Of a stretch of DNA of 64,000 bases, positions 26,513 through 57,720 are shown one piece after another. Position 1 is the stretch's first letter. Every line of letters starts with the position of its first letter. The DNA lies in assembly GCA_016165875.1 (NCBI GenBank), contig JABBOT010000004.1:13393672-13457671 (forward strand), written 5' to 3'. Below the pieces are notes generated by a model. The model did not search any database, was not told the origin of the DNA, and saw only the letters and a list, made by a program, of their open reading frames with translations. The position numbers and the translations under genes are program-made. This stretch comes from Acanthopleura granulata. Its lineage: Eukaryota; Mollusca; Polyplacophora; Chitonida; Chitonidae.

Positions 26513-29500
26513 TTAATAGTATTGTTTGTACGGCCCTTCATTGCCAGGTCTCCCCTGTGGAGGTACAAGGTTTGGTGGAGCACTGCTAACTGGGGTGTGA
26601 GGAGGTGGCAGTCTATTTGGGGGGCCCGACCAGGGCAGGCGTGGGCTCTGCCCTCCTGTCTGGACATAAGGGGGTGTGGCAGGGGTGTCATCATAATGTT
26701 GGTGTGGACTGGCGTAGCGAGGGGGTGGGCCACCATGATGCGGTTTGGAAACGGGTGGTCCCATTCTTGGCAGTGGCACCCCGGGCCTCTGGTGGTGAGT
26801 TATGGGTGTTGGTGACATTGGAACGACTGGAGGTCCACTGGGGCGAGGCGGCTGCAAATGCTGCAGAGGGGGTGGCACTGTGTGGAGAGGCGGCGGATGG
26901 GAAACAGGGGGAGGTAACCCTGGCTTAGACATCTGGGGTGCAGAGTACTGGGGAGGTGGTCCATGTGTTATAGGGGGAGGAGCAGCAAAGCTCACCGGAG
27001 GCGGCTGGTGAGTAGGCGTCATTGTTGTGGGGGGGTAGTGAACAGGAGGTGGGTGGTGGGTAGGCGGTTGTGACGGATTGAAAGCTACAGGTGGTGGAAC
27101 AGAAGTCAAGTGTGGGTAATTAGGTGGTGGCTGTGTCTGGTAGTCCGCTCTAAACTCTGTCCTCTCATCCTGAATTGGTACACTGATTAAGTTTCCACGG
27201 TTGCTAGCCATCACTGGAATGCTTGCAGGTGCATAGCTGTCCCTGGAGGATGGCGGCACAGAATGTTGCTGTAGAGGAGGCTGAGTGTGCAGAGGAGGCG
27301 GCATTCCAGGGAGGCGGTGAACCGGTAGTGCAGGGGGCGGGACATGAGTTTGTGGCAGGCCTTGCGGGGGCAGCTGGTGAGGCTGAACAGGGGGTGGTGG
27401 ATGACTGGTGGACATCACGGGAGGCGGCAAGCGGAGTGGGTCAGGCAGGGGTCGTTGGTACATAACTGGGTCCGGCATGGCTGGAGGGTGCAGTTGTCGG
27501 TGAATGTCCATGGGCACAGGGTGCTGTGTGTTGGGTGTGGTCGTCACATACTCCTGGAGAGCCGGGGCCGGGGCTGAAACTGGAACATGGCTCTGGGCCT
27601 GTGCATGGGACTTGCTGTGATCCTGCAAACCCCGTTTTAAGTGCCTGTGGTCCACATGAGCCTGTAAGTCTCTCTGAGAGAGATAAGTCCTTCTACAACC
27701 AGACACCCCCAGCTTTGTTCCTCCATAGATGCACACAAACACAGTGCCTAAGGCAGACTGCTCCACACGCTGCACTGGCTCTTCACACCTGGAATGGAGA
27801 GGAACAACATGTAGTCAACAGCTGAGAGTTAAAATCAATTACCACAAACCTACTGTTAAATACTTCATTTTGTTTCTGCATGCAATAAACAAAATTACAC
27901 CCAAAATTTAGCACTTTTCAAGTAACACATTTTGTAAGCTTGTTTCATCCATCTTACACTGGAACAGAAGAGTTTTTTGTGAAGTTTGATTAATTTCTTA
28001 CCTGAAACAAGGCTAAACTCTACAGTAGGTGAAATACAGTAATTAGCGATTTTGTCAAAATGGGTTTTTAAATAAGAAATCGCAAATGCCCAGATCAACA
28101 CACCGATTTCAGATAAAGTCACATAGTTGCCCATTCAAAATGACACCGTACCAACTGCCTCAAATTCAACAGTCCAGTCCAAGCCAAGCCATCCCAGGTG
28201 CATTTGAGAAAGATGACTGAACCATATCCAACTTGCCAGAAGTAAGCCTCTATTAAAATGGCTAAATCCAATAACTTTAAGATATCGTGACTTTACCTGG
28301 CACATGACTTCTCCGTTTTCTTTGCACAATCGAGACAGAATACATGCTTACAGGGAATCTGAAACAAGATGTCAAGCAGCCTCAGAAACCTGAGAAATCA
28401 CAAAGACAAAGTTGTTGTGTGTTATTTTGTTAAGTGGCAGAGTGGTTTATTTCTACATATTTATATATTTGATTGGTGTCATTTGAATGGAATGAAATTT
28501 TTAAACATATTATTTCTTATTATTTTCTTCTCTATCTGCTCCCTTTACTCAACGTCATTATTAACTAGTTCATGGATACAGGTGGTATCTAGCAAAGGAA
28601 GCAAGCTGATGTGAGGGCTTAATGGTTACCAAAGATACAATCAAACGCCTCTAAAATTCCAGAAGAATCCTACCATTCTCCCATATATGAGGATAGGCAG
28701 GGTGCACTTTTCACAGCAATGAATAACAGGGTCCACGACTTTTTCACCGATTAGATTTACCTGTAAGAATGAAGCACAAGTAGTAGAAATCTTTTAAAGT
28801 AAAAATAATAAGAAGTGAATGATCAAGAATTTACCTAAGTGCATTAAATGCAAAAACTCATTCTTTTTTTTCCTGTTAAAAAGAGCTACTTTGATGTCAA
28901 AATCTCTGCATCTTAAAAGATAAGATGGGGAAATGTATTGTAAAACATAGTCAAAAGAGTGAGGTTTGAAGATTTAAAAAACATCATCCCATAATTTTTT
29001 ACATGTTTTCCAAGAACCATATGCTCTATCGCCTTAAGGCCATGATTAAAAATATTTGTGTTGCCGCTTACTCAACCGACCCTCCAAAAAAAGGTGTACT
29101 CTAAAGTTTTCAGTTGGTTTTAAATGGAATTTCTTTTTTATTTTCCTCTCCATGTTAATCTCGTTAAAATCCTGATCTATTTCCTTAACAAGAGCTTCCA
29201 TAACTGTGAGAAGACACCAAAAATTTACAGACTCGAAGCTGACTGAATGACGTGAATCAGGTCTGTTGCTCAAGCCAAGAGCTTTGCCGTTGGTATTCAA
29301 TGTGCAGTTTGTAAAGCCAATAGCTGCACACAGAAGCACCCTGTCAGCTCTTTTTTCTGGTCTTTGCACAGACAAAACAAGGTGCAGCACTCAGCTGTTT
29401 GTATGTATAAGAGTAGTACAGTCAAGGGATACAATGGTAGTAAGCTACTGGCCTGATTCATGTCATGTCCACTAATCCAACTTAAAATAAATGGTCCAAT

Positions 29501-32500
29501 CCTTCGTCTTTTCCTTGAATAGCAAGACGAAATGACAAAGTCTAAATTGCTTTCTTAATTTGTAAAATACATGGAAACAAAATTTTCTGTCCTTTCCACC
29601 TTTCCAACATGACGCCACTGATCGCTGACGTGTATCCACAAATAACACTTTCTCACATATGTCTGATTTGATGTCATATAAGGAATATTATCACGTTGTT
29701 TCTTTCTGGTGTAAATACTGGACATTGTTCTATGAGCAGCAAATGTGAATCACAAAGCCTTTGCAATTTTTAATGACAGCGTACATCAGGTTTCAAACTA
29801 CGAAGAAACTAGAAGGCACTCTGACACAGTGAATTCCTCCAATACAAATTTCCCTACTAGAAGCCAAGGGACAATACTCTGCATTTGAATGTAGGTACCT
29901 TCTCCCATCCAGAAAAAATATAAATATAGCACAATCAGCCACTGCATAGCATTAATATATTTTTAAGTGCAAAACTTCGCTTCATTTTGCACACTTTGTG
30001 TGAGTTTGAGAATTCTACGCCAAATAGTTGCTGATGAGCTCTGCACAAAAATTGAACGGGACAGACAGAGAGACAGACAGCAAAAGTCATTGCTATATGT
30101 TCTCCCTAAAAAGAGATGGGACATACATTGATCGCTTTTTCCAACATAGTTAAAGATACAATGCACATAGAGACATGATTCAGTTGAGTGCAAGAGACAT
30201 ACACACCCTATGATCCCAGCGAAGCCTTTGGTCACGATGTATTGGCTCCAAGGGCTCCATGGTCTTGAACAGAGGTGCATCAGGAATACAATCTTCATCT
30301 GCAACAAATGATGCTTCCAGTTTCAAGCCTAACACATTCAATGCTGAAAAGTTGATAGGTGCAGTAGGGACACCCTTCATTAGCCTGTGGAAGTTTTAAC
30401 GCCTAATTAGTTACCCAAAACAAACTGTATTTGACCTTAACTTAAGGCCGTTGCAATACCTTAAAAATGGCAAAACTTTCATTGATCTACATTTTATCTG
30501 ATTAAGAGACATGAAATTAACATTGTACTCCACCATATTTCACTTATATGGCTGCGACGGGCTTCACATACTCAGATGGTTAAAGCAGTGGCTCACTGCC
30601 CGTATGATTTTATTTCTGCTCCCTTGAGCAAAGAGGTCACATGTTTGATTTATTGATTTATTTATTCATTTGAATGGTGTTTTATGTTTTACTCAAGAAC
30701 ATTTCACTTATGCAATGGCTCCCAGCATGGCACCTAAAACTAAAAAGAATATCTCAGCATTGATAAACCTGATCACCATCAAGCAGGTTATAAATTCTTG
30801 AGCACCACAGTCACAAGCATATCAATCAATCACTTTATGGCTGTTATTATGGTGCAGAAGATCATGCAGATTTTGGAGATTACCAATGCTCTTTTCTGGT
30901 AACTGACAAACCTGCTTACAAACTTCTAAATGTCTTCACCTGAACAAGTGGATGCTGGATTTGAGCATGCTACGTCATTCATATTCCTTCATAAGTGACT
31001 CACTGGCATCCTCATTCAGATACAATCATCTTACCAAAAGTGTGCTCCATGGTCCGGACTTTCGGTTTCACAACTTTTCTTGGTCTAGTTCTTCCTTTTG
31101 ATGGTTTCAGTTTAATTGCAATATTCTTTCTAACAGGATGTGAACTTGAGCCAGTAGTTGTGTCTCCCTCTGATTCCAGTTCTAAATCTGGGAAGAGAAT
31201 AATAACCAAGAACCTAACAATTATGTCATAAATGACTTAATACTAATGCCACTACATGAAATGAATTATCTTCATATGATCTGTTTGACTGAACATCAGT
31301 GCCACTGGCATTATAAAGTTTTAATCCTGAATACGTAGAATCTGTTTTGCCATTCCCTAATTTCAAGAAAATAACAGTTAATAGTCAGAGGTCATGTAAA
31401 TATAATTTATAAGGTAGTCAGGAGTGCTGACCAGGCAGAGTGTTGCTATTATCCCTACAACAGAATATGTGAAATGAAGCAAACATCAATTATAACAAAC
31501 TTAGGTAATGAACAAGCCTGAATCAAATCTTTAATAAATGCAAATTTTGTGTAAAGTTACAGGCATTCCCATAATCTGTTACCGCTAATCCCACTGCTTT
31601 TGAGTAGTGGTTATATTTATTTATTTGATTGGTGTTTTATGCCGTACCCAAGAATATTTCACATTATGGTGGGAGGAAACCAGGATGAGCCCGGCAGACC
31701 TTCCCAATTACGGCCGGAGAGGAAGCCAGCATGAGCTGGTCTTAAACTCACAGCGACCGCATTGGTGGGAGGCTTCAGGTCATTGTGCTGCAATAGCATG
31801 CTAACTGACAGTGCCACGGAGGCCCAATAGTGGTTATATAATTTACTGGCTAATCTTGAGATATTTCCTGCATTACAAAAAAGTGCAAGAAAGTTATAAA
31901 CCTAGAAACGTATTCATAAACATGAAATTACCCTCTCATACATTACTAGGTCAGGCATTTTGCCATCATTGATAACTATAAGGTTTAAAAAAAAGAAAAA
32001 AAAAGAGATTTTTAACTGTTCCAGATTTTCTGATTCTAAGATAGTCAAGACCAGTATTCAGTCTTCATAGACAAAATGAAATGAATTAGAAATTACCTAA
32101 TTTGTGCAAGTCAAGAAACTAAGTTATAATTTCCTTACAAGGAAAGCAGTCAATGTGACAGTAGAGTACATCATTGTATATAATCCTGTCAAAAATCCAT
32201 ATTTCCATTATGTTAATTAATTCAAAGGACATTATGTTTTCTTATGTGTAGGTGTTTTCTAGCTACTGTAAATCTTCAACCTTTACAATCATTACAGTAG
32301 TTTTTAAGGAAAGTGTATGCATACAGTTATTGTAAAAATAAAACCAAAAATGATCTGTTTGTGTCGCATAGGTATAAGTTTCATAAAACTGTGAGAATTG
32401 TTTCTCTAGACTGTCGATTTCTCCAAGAAAATACTAAACTATTGCTTTCAGCAGTGGATGAAAAAGTTGAAGAATCAGGGTAATTTATTTTTCGGAACTC

Positions 32501-33918
32501 AATTTGAACAAATAAAAAAACTCAATATTTTTTCATCAACAATGTATCAAAAACTCAATTTTTTCATGAAAACTTGATACAAAATTTGTTTAAAACTCAA
32601 TTTTCCGATATATCTTGTTGTGGTTACTATGAGGAGAAAGTGGCTAGAAAAACCCTTTCATGTGATGAGAGGTATGAAACACCGCACATGCATGTGGTGA
32701 TGGCATTGCCTTCAGCTTGTCAAATCGTTCTTGACCTGATATACTTCTTGCTTTAACTCACAACAGAAACTATCAGAAAAGTCAGTCTTTCACTGCATAA
32801 AAATAGGTAAAACAACTTTTTCAGTACTTTTCCAGAGAACTGGATAAGGCTGCTACATTAAGTGGACCTCCCAATCTCTATGTTAGTCAACATGGCAATG
32901 GTTTCATCTTCAGCCAGATAAAACACAAACTTTTTAACATGTTCGGCTATTATTTCAGTTCTACTTTTCAGAGCAACAACTGTCAATACAGATCAGCCAA
33001 CTGATGGGCATTGCTTGGAAGGTAATTTTAAGTGCATGTTAGTCCGAGGTTGCCAAGACGATGAAATTTGCATTAGGAATAACGCAGTTACTCAATTTCC
33101 ACATCTGAGACCCTGTCCTATACTCCAGCATGCATAGATGTGGTCTGGTTTTTTAACTTCCCCTCTATGCCCCCTAAGAAGCCTAAAATAGGCCTTAACT
33201 GTTATTAAACTCCTCCCTGGAAACCTGTATGACCACACAACATGTTATTTAGCACTTCCAAGGCAAATCTATAGCTTGTGACTGGTACTCTTGAATGAAA
33301 ACTGCCTATTGTCGTTCTGCCCTCAAGATGTCGCAGTGTTTTCAGTGAACCGAGAGAGAGTTGTTTTAGGCTTATGTTAGGCATGTGTTTTGACCTAGAA
33401 GGCCGGTGGAAAAGTCAGACTGAATCACTGCACAGTAGACACTAGGACAGGTTTCAGACGAAGAAATTGAGTGACCCCGTCATTTCTAACGTCTGAGCAA
33501 CCTCGGACGAAGTATATATGCACCTCTATTTTCCAGGGATATGTTATATGGTTTTAGAACACTTTGCCTACCTCTTTCATATGTGTTATAACAACACTCC
33601 ATAAGCAGCACATGGCTGAAAGCAAGATAATGTCGTACTGGTCATCTACTTTCATGTTACCAGACTGTAATGGGCTGAACATGATGCATGTGCGACAAGC
33701 TATAAATGTATATCATGTTGTTGTTGTCAATGCACAGGCCGGTGTCAACCTCGTACTGAAGAAGAAAGCGGTATCAAAGCAGTATCATGAGGCCATTTCA
33801 TAAACTGATATGTAAAGACGAGCAACACATCACGACGTCAGGTAATTTTTCTAATTATGCAATTTGCGGCGAAAGATATACATCCTTCACCATCATGCAC
33901 CTTACCTTCTCCCTCCAT
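26513..33918 (-). CDS. CBLL1: CBLL1/Hakai, RING-type E3 ubiquitin ligase
   Basis: Hakai ubiquitinates tyrosine-phosphorylated E-cadherin and is also a subunit of the m6A methyltransferase complex. Coding exons in transcript order: 33918-33906, 31187-31035, 30343-30207, 28760-28674, 28358-28297, 27788-26513. All phases agree, giving about 575 residues. The first exon codes only four and a third codons; its ATG sits in an ideal CCACCATGG context. Exon 2 has the basic N-terminal stretch with [10 protein letters not shown]. Exons 4-6 hold the RING finger ([17 protein letters not shown]), then the HYB phosphotyrosine-binding domain with its C2H2-like part ([20 protein letters not shown]). The long last exon is Pro/His-rich and low-complexity, with the family motif LISVPIQDE. 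The exon 2-3 junction is the least certain: the more obvious acceptor (exon high end 30384) breaks phase, while 30343 keeps it. Confidence 0.92.
30652..30731 (-). mobile_element. SINE family B, 5'-truncated copy in CBLL1 intron
   Basis: Minus-strand fragment of the family described at 62716: TTTATT-rich tail, ggtgttttatg, actcaagaacatttcactta and the start of the gctcccagca block. About 80 bases, diverged. Confidence 0.6.
31616..31827 (-). mobile_element. SINE family B, near-complete copy with target duplication
   Basis: Minus-strand copy: the AAATAAATA-type tail is at the low end, then the forms of taaaacaccaat, gaatatttca and cctcccaccata, up to the tRNA-like head ending ggcccc near 31825. 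It is flanked by identical 11-mers TAGTGGTTATA at 31605-31615 and 31828-31838, which shows insertion by retroposition. It lies in the long first intron of CBLL1 and does not touch an exon. Confidence 0.85.
32264..32480 (+). repeat. Dispersed repeat family A, copy 3 (long)
   Basis: Second long copy of the family described at 21072, in the same orientation on the plus strand, inside the first intron of CBLL1. It shares gtatgcatacagttattgta, cataaaactgtga, tttctctagac and cagtggatgaaaaagttgaa with small differences. Confidence 0.6.
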
Positions 33919-34214
33919 GGTGGATTACGCCAACCGATGAAATAGAAGAAGCCGCGTCATTGGTCAAATTTTACTGGATTTCTAATGACAGCAGTGATTG
34001 GTTATTTTAGCAGCCACTTCAAGTTGGTATCGAAATCTCTGTAAAATCATAAACATTTAGATAAGAATGTTTCTATTCCAGCACATTTGAGCTCATCTAC
34101 TGTGCTTACTACCCTTTCTTGCTAGGTACGTCGCATTCGGCAAAAATAGATAGACCTTCGAGGAAACGACGGCACACGTCTAACGTGTGCTCGGATGATC
34201 GTGTCAACACGGTT
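33919..34214. promoter_or_regulatory. Divergent promoter between CBLL1 and USP19
   Basis: Only 296 bases separate the CBLL1 ATG (minus) from the USP19 ATG (plus). Two CCAAT boxes, seen as ATTGG, lie at 33959-33963 and 33997-34001. The first is preceded by gccgcgtc, with a CRE half-site CGTCA overlapping. No TATA box stands out. A shared bidirectional promoter is inferred from the spacing and motifs. Part of the interval must be 5' UTR, and a 5' non-coding exon ending at 34124 is possible, because ttgctag|gtacg looks like an acceptor. Confidence 0.6.
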
Positions 34215-53925
<19,711 letters not shown>

Positions 53926-54173
53926 TGTGATCTGCTGATAGACCTTAATAGATATTTGTTATGTACGGTTTCATTGCATTCCCCATTTCTTCTTCATTTA
54001 TTGAAGCACAAAATACAGGCTCCATGCTTAAGCTTGTAAAATATAATGCATTGTGGATAATTGCCAGTTTTCAAGTGCTATAAATATTCACCTTTTTTCA
54101 CTCGTTTTCACTCATCCTCAATGTTGATTACAAAATTTTTAATTACAAAATATCAAGCTCCCTCCCTCAACAC

Positions 54174-54179
54174 AATAAA
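54174..54179 (+). terminator. Candidate poly(A) signal, USP19
   Basis: AATAAA about 250 bases after the USP19 stop codon; the first good match downstream. Confidence 0.4.
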
Positions 54180-57100
54180 TTTTATAACATATTTCCCTGT
54201 ACATATATAAATCATAACTTTTTCCAATTCCCCTGAAGATATATGTCATTTGGAAGAGATTTGATTTTGTAAAGGCAAACTGCTTGATGGCTTTTGTGTG
54301 AGAGAAGCAAGTCTGTTGTGATCTTAATTATTTCAGCCATACCATATTCCCATGAGCACACCTGCTGCATGGCGAGGGAATAGTGGTTTCACCCCTTGCC
54401 CAGGTGGCACAAAGCTCATGCTTAATCACTGGGTGCCTACAGGGAAGCACTGTGGATATGGCAGTAGTTTGACTGCCTGGCTGCATGAAAACACCATCAG
54501 AACCTGATATTATCCTTAGCAGTGTAGCATTCTGAATCTTATCTTGCATGATTCCTGCCTCTGCACATCAGTTCTATTTGCTTTAGAATGGGTTCCGGGA
54601 TGGGAAGAAACAGAATCTGAGTATTTTGTTATTTGTGTCTAATGTACGTGTGTTACTATCTGCTGTTTGTTTGTTATCGTAGGATTCTTTTCTTTTTAGG
54701 GGGTTCAAGGTGAACATATGAACAAACTAGTTATTTTGCAGTGAAATTTCTCGTCAACATAGAATAGTTTCAGGATAAGACAATATTGTAACAACCTCAC
54801 ATGACGTATATCATTTTGTATATGGAACAGTAATAAATGTAAGGTAATCTTTTTATGTGATTCCCACAGATGCTTGTAGGGTAGCAGTTTATCAAAACAC
54901 ATAATCCATTGGAATTTACTTTCATCATACAATTTGGGGCAGAGCCTGTTTTCTTTCTCTAGGGAACGTAGCTGTGATCAAAAAAGTTAATGAGTACATC
55001 TTATAACACCAATTAGGTAGGGAGTGTATAATCAAGACTTGTGATGAGCCAGGGACTCTCCTCTTCCCATTGAGCTTTGAATGGAACACTCCAAAAGTTC
55101 CGTCAGTCTTTTATTGAAAGTATTCTTCATAAGGGGCCATTCATAAAGTACAGAAGCCCATAAGGGGGAGGGGTCTCTCTGCATTGCATACAAGGGGTGT
55201 ACAGGGGGAGAGGGGGATCATCAATTGATGTATGAACAAAACAAAAATTTGTGGAGTAAATATCCAAATAGGAATATCGTGCTATTGAGCAATATCCGCA
55301 TACATTGTATAGCAATGTCCTGAACAGAGCATAGGTGTCAGGAAAGGTTGCCAGTAAGTAGATGCCATGAACACCTGATCAGCCAAAACTGGTCATTCAC
55401 TGCTGACAAGAATAGGAAAAGATATCAGACTCTGCAGAGAGCTTACGTGAAAGTGATTCCATATGAATAAAACAAAACAAATGTGCTATACTGAACGCTT
55501 TGGAATGAAGTCAAAACCAGGCTTTATATGGAGTTGACCATAAAAATTAGTTGTGGCCAATTTGACAGTGCTTTTGTAAGATTACATATAAAAACTCATG
55601 AGGTGGCTTAAATATTAGACCAATGATAAATCTACCATAAACCAGTCTAAACTGTCATTTACTCTTTCAGGAATTGAAATGTCCTGCTCTTAACTCGTTA
55701 ACAGTTGGTAGATATTAAACCTGTTGAATCGCCCATGTGTGTGCCATCCTTAGGATAGCACTGGCTGGATTCCTGCATTGTTGCAGCTCTATGCATTTTG
55801 TGAACCTACATGTTGCTTCAGTTTACTCCGTACAAGGAAAGGGAGGGATCAGGGTCGTTTGTACAAGATGCGTATAGAGGGGCAGGGGGGTTCAAAAATT
55901 TTTAAATTTAAATGTGGTAGTCTTAGCAACCAACACAGTAAATACTTTTGTTGTTGTCAACCACATGTGGTTTAAAGACTTAAATACATGAAAAACTGCA
56001 AACTGAACATCCTAAAATGGATGGGTTTGATATAATTCCTAAGCTTTTTCAAATTTGACAAGAGGGGAAAATTTAGATGCAAAACATTAAATCTGATATT
56101 AAGGGAAAAACATTAAAATGTCAGCCTAAATAAGATGACGTACTAAAAATATGTATTTTTTAATTTTTAAATTGTTTTGTAGATCAGTTATCACAAAAGT
56201 ATTTATAAGGCATTTGAAAAAGAAAATAGAAACAAGAAAGAAATAGGAGACTTTAGGGGTGCATAGTGTGCTTGCTTCTCTGAAGGAAATAGCTGCTTCA
56301 GTTATTCCATTGCATTTACTCTCTTCTTTCACATTTTGTACTTGGTGGAAATGTTTACAGACAATGTATTATAACTCAATCTACCATGTGTGTATTAATC
56401 AGCAGGAGTTATATATGATTCCCGTTACAACTCACCAGATATGTCAGTTCACATTGTACATCAGTCTTGTTCCTGGAAATTGTATGTAATTTATTCCTGT
56501 CTTTTGTTGACAATAAATGTTTTTTAAACACATCTGAAATTTTTTCTTTTTTCTTTATAGTACATGTATGTTGATCGAGGAACCTGATGTAGGCAGGGTT
56601 GAGAAAGCCTCTGGTGGTTGGTGACCAAAGCCAATGGGAAAGGTGCACACAGTGGTTACAAAAATCTCAAATCACCAGCTGAGCAGTTAAAAGTGACCAG
56701 AATCAACAGCTCATCTTGCAATGGGAAACTTGCAAAACTCCTTCTCGCCGTTAATGAAAGCAGCCCAAACGCACCTTCACGTTCTTTCCCAGTGTAGGTC
56801 ACACTTTTTGGTGCATGCATGTTTATAAAAGACACTTACATGTATGCAGTACTCAAGCACTGCAGTGTCAAGCATTAAATGTGTATCACACCTACTTTTT
56901 TACCTGATTATGAGTTTAGCCCAATTCTTGTTCTTTCAACTGGAACTGGTACGCGGTCCATTATAGGTGATGGCAATTTGGTACGTCCATCTGTTCAGGC
57001 TGGAAGTTTCTGATGACTTGATGTAAAAGCTCTTATCTTTTAGGGATAGCTATGGGTCTATGAGATTTGTCTCACCAGTATGTATTCTGTAATGCCATTT

Positions 57101-57189
57101 CAACAATTTATTAACAAGCATATACTGTAAATTCATCTGAGGCCAACATGTGACCTCAGTGGTCAAGAGATGTTCAGTCTCCTGGTGTT

Positions 57190-57720
57190 AGTGTGCCAGG
57201 GATCAGTGTGCAGTTAAATGTAGAGAGTGAGCCCGGCATCAGTGTGCAGGTGGATGTTGATGGTGTGCCAGGCGTCAGTGTGCAGTTCAGTGTTGATAAC
57301 ATGCCAGGCATCAGTGTGCAATTAGATGTTGACAGAGTGCAGTTGGATGCTGATAGTGTGCCAGACATCATTGTGCAGTTGGATGTCGACAGTGTACCAG
57401 GCACCGGTGTGCAATTAGATGGTGAGAGTGTGCACTTGGATGCTGATAGTGTGCAGTTGGATGCTGATTATGTGCCAGGCATCAGTGTGCAGTTGGATGT
57501 AGATAGTGTGCCAGGCACTAGTGTGCAAGTTGATGTTGATACGTTGGTGAGTCTGATGTTGAACCTGTGCTAGGCATTGGTGCAAAATCAAATGTTGACA
57601 GTGTGCAAGGCATCTGTGCGCAGTCAAATGTTGATAGTGTGCAAGGCATCTGTGCGCAGTCAAATGTTGATAGTGTGCCAGCCATTGGTGTGGAGTCAGA
57701 TACTGGCAGTGTGCCGTTTG
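57190..57720 (+). repeat. 36-bp minisatellite with coding-like frame
   Basis: About 14 units of gtgccaggcatcagtgtgca + gttggatgttgatagt, 36 bases each. One plus-strand frame reads the 12-residue repeat VPGISVQLDVDS (open 57193-57573). Shortened units that keep only gtgcagttggatgctgatagt (21 bases) also preserve the frame. A second block after ~57570 has the variant VQGICAQSNVDS in another frame. The minus strand is open as well (57174-57404), as expected for an in-frame repeat. No start with good context, splice partner or known domain was found, so it is annotated as a repeat, not a gene. Confidence 0.8.

Noticed and set aside
26522..27577. Several plus-strand open frames over the CBLL1 last exon
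   Set aside because: Antisense shadows of the proline-rich coding exon; Gly/Trp-rich translations are the mirror of Pro codons.
29046..29390. 114-codon minus-strand open frame in a CBLL1 intron
   Set aside because: In the same strand as the gene, but it does not resemble Hakai and the flanking exons join in phase without it.
30344..30384. Extended CBLL1 exon 3 starting at 30384
   Set aside because: The reading frame is open but splicing from 31035 would create a stop at once; the acceptor at 30343 is in phase.
57174..57404. Minus-strand Thr/Ser/Cys-rich open frame
   Set aside because: It is the complement of the 36-bp repeat; a repeat whose unit is a multiple of three stays open in several frames.
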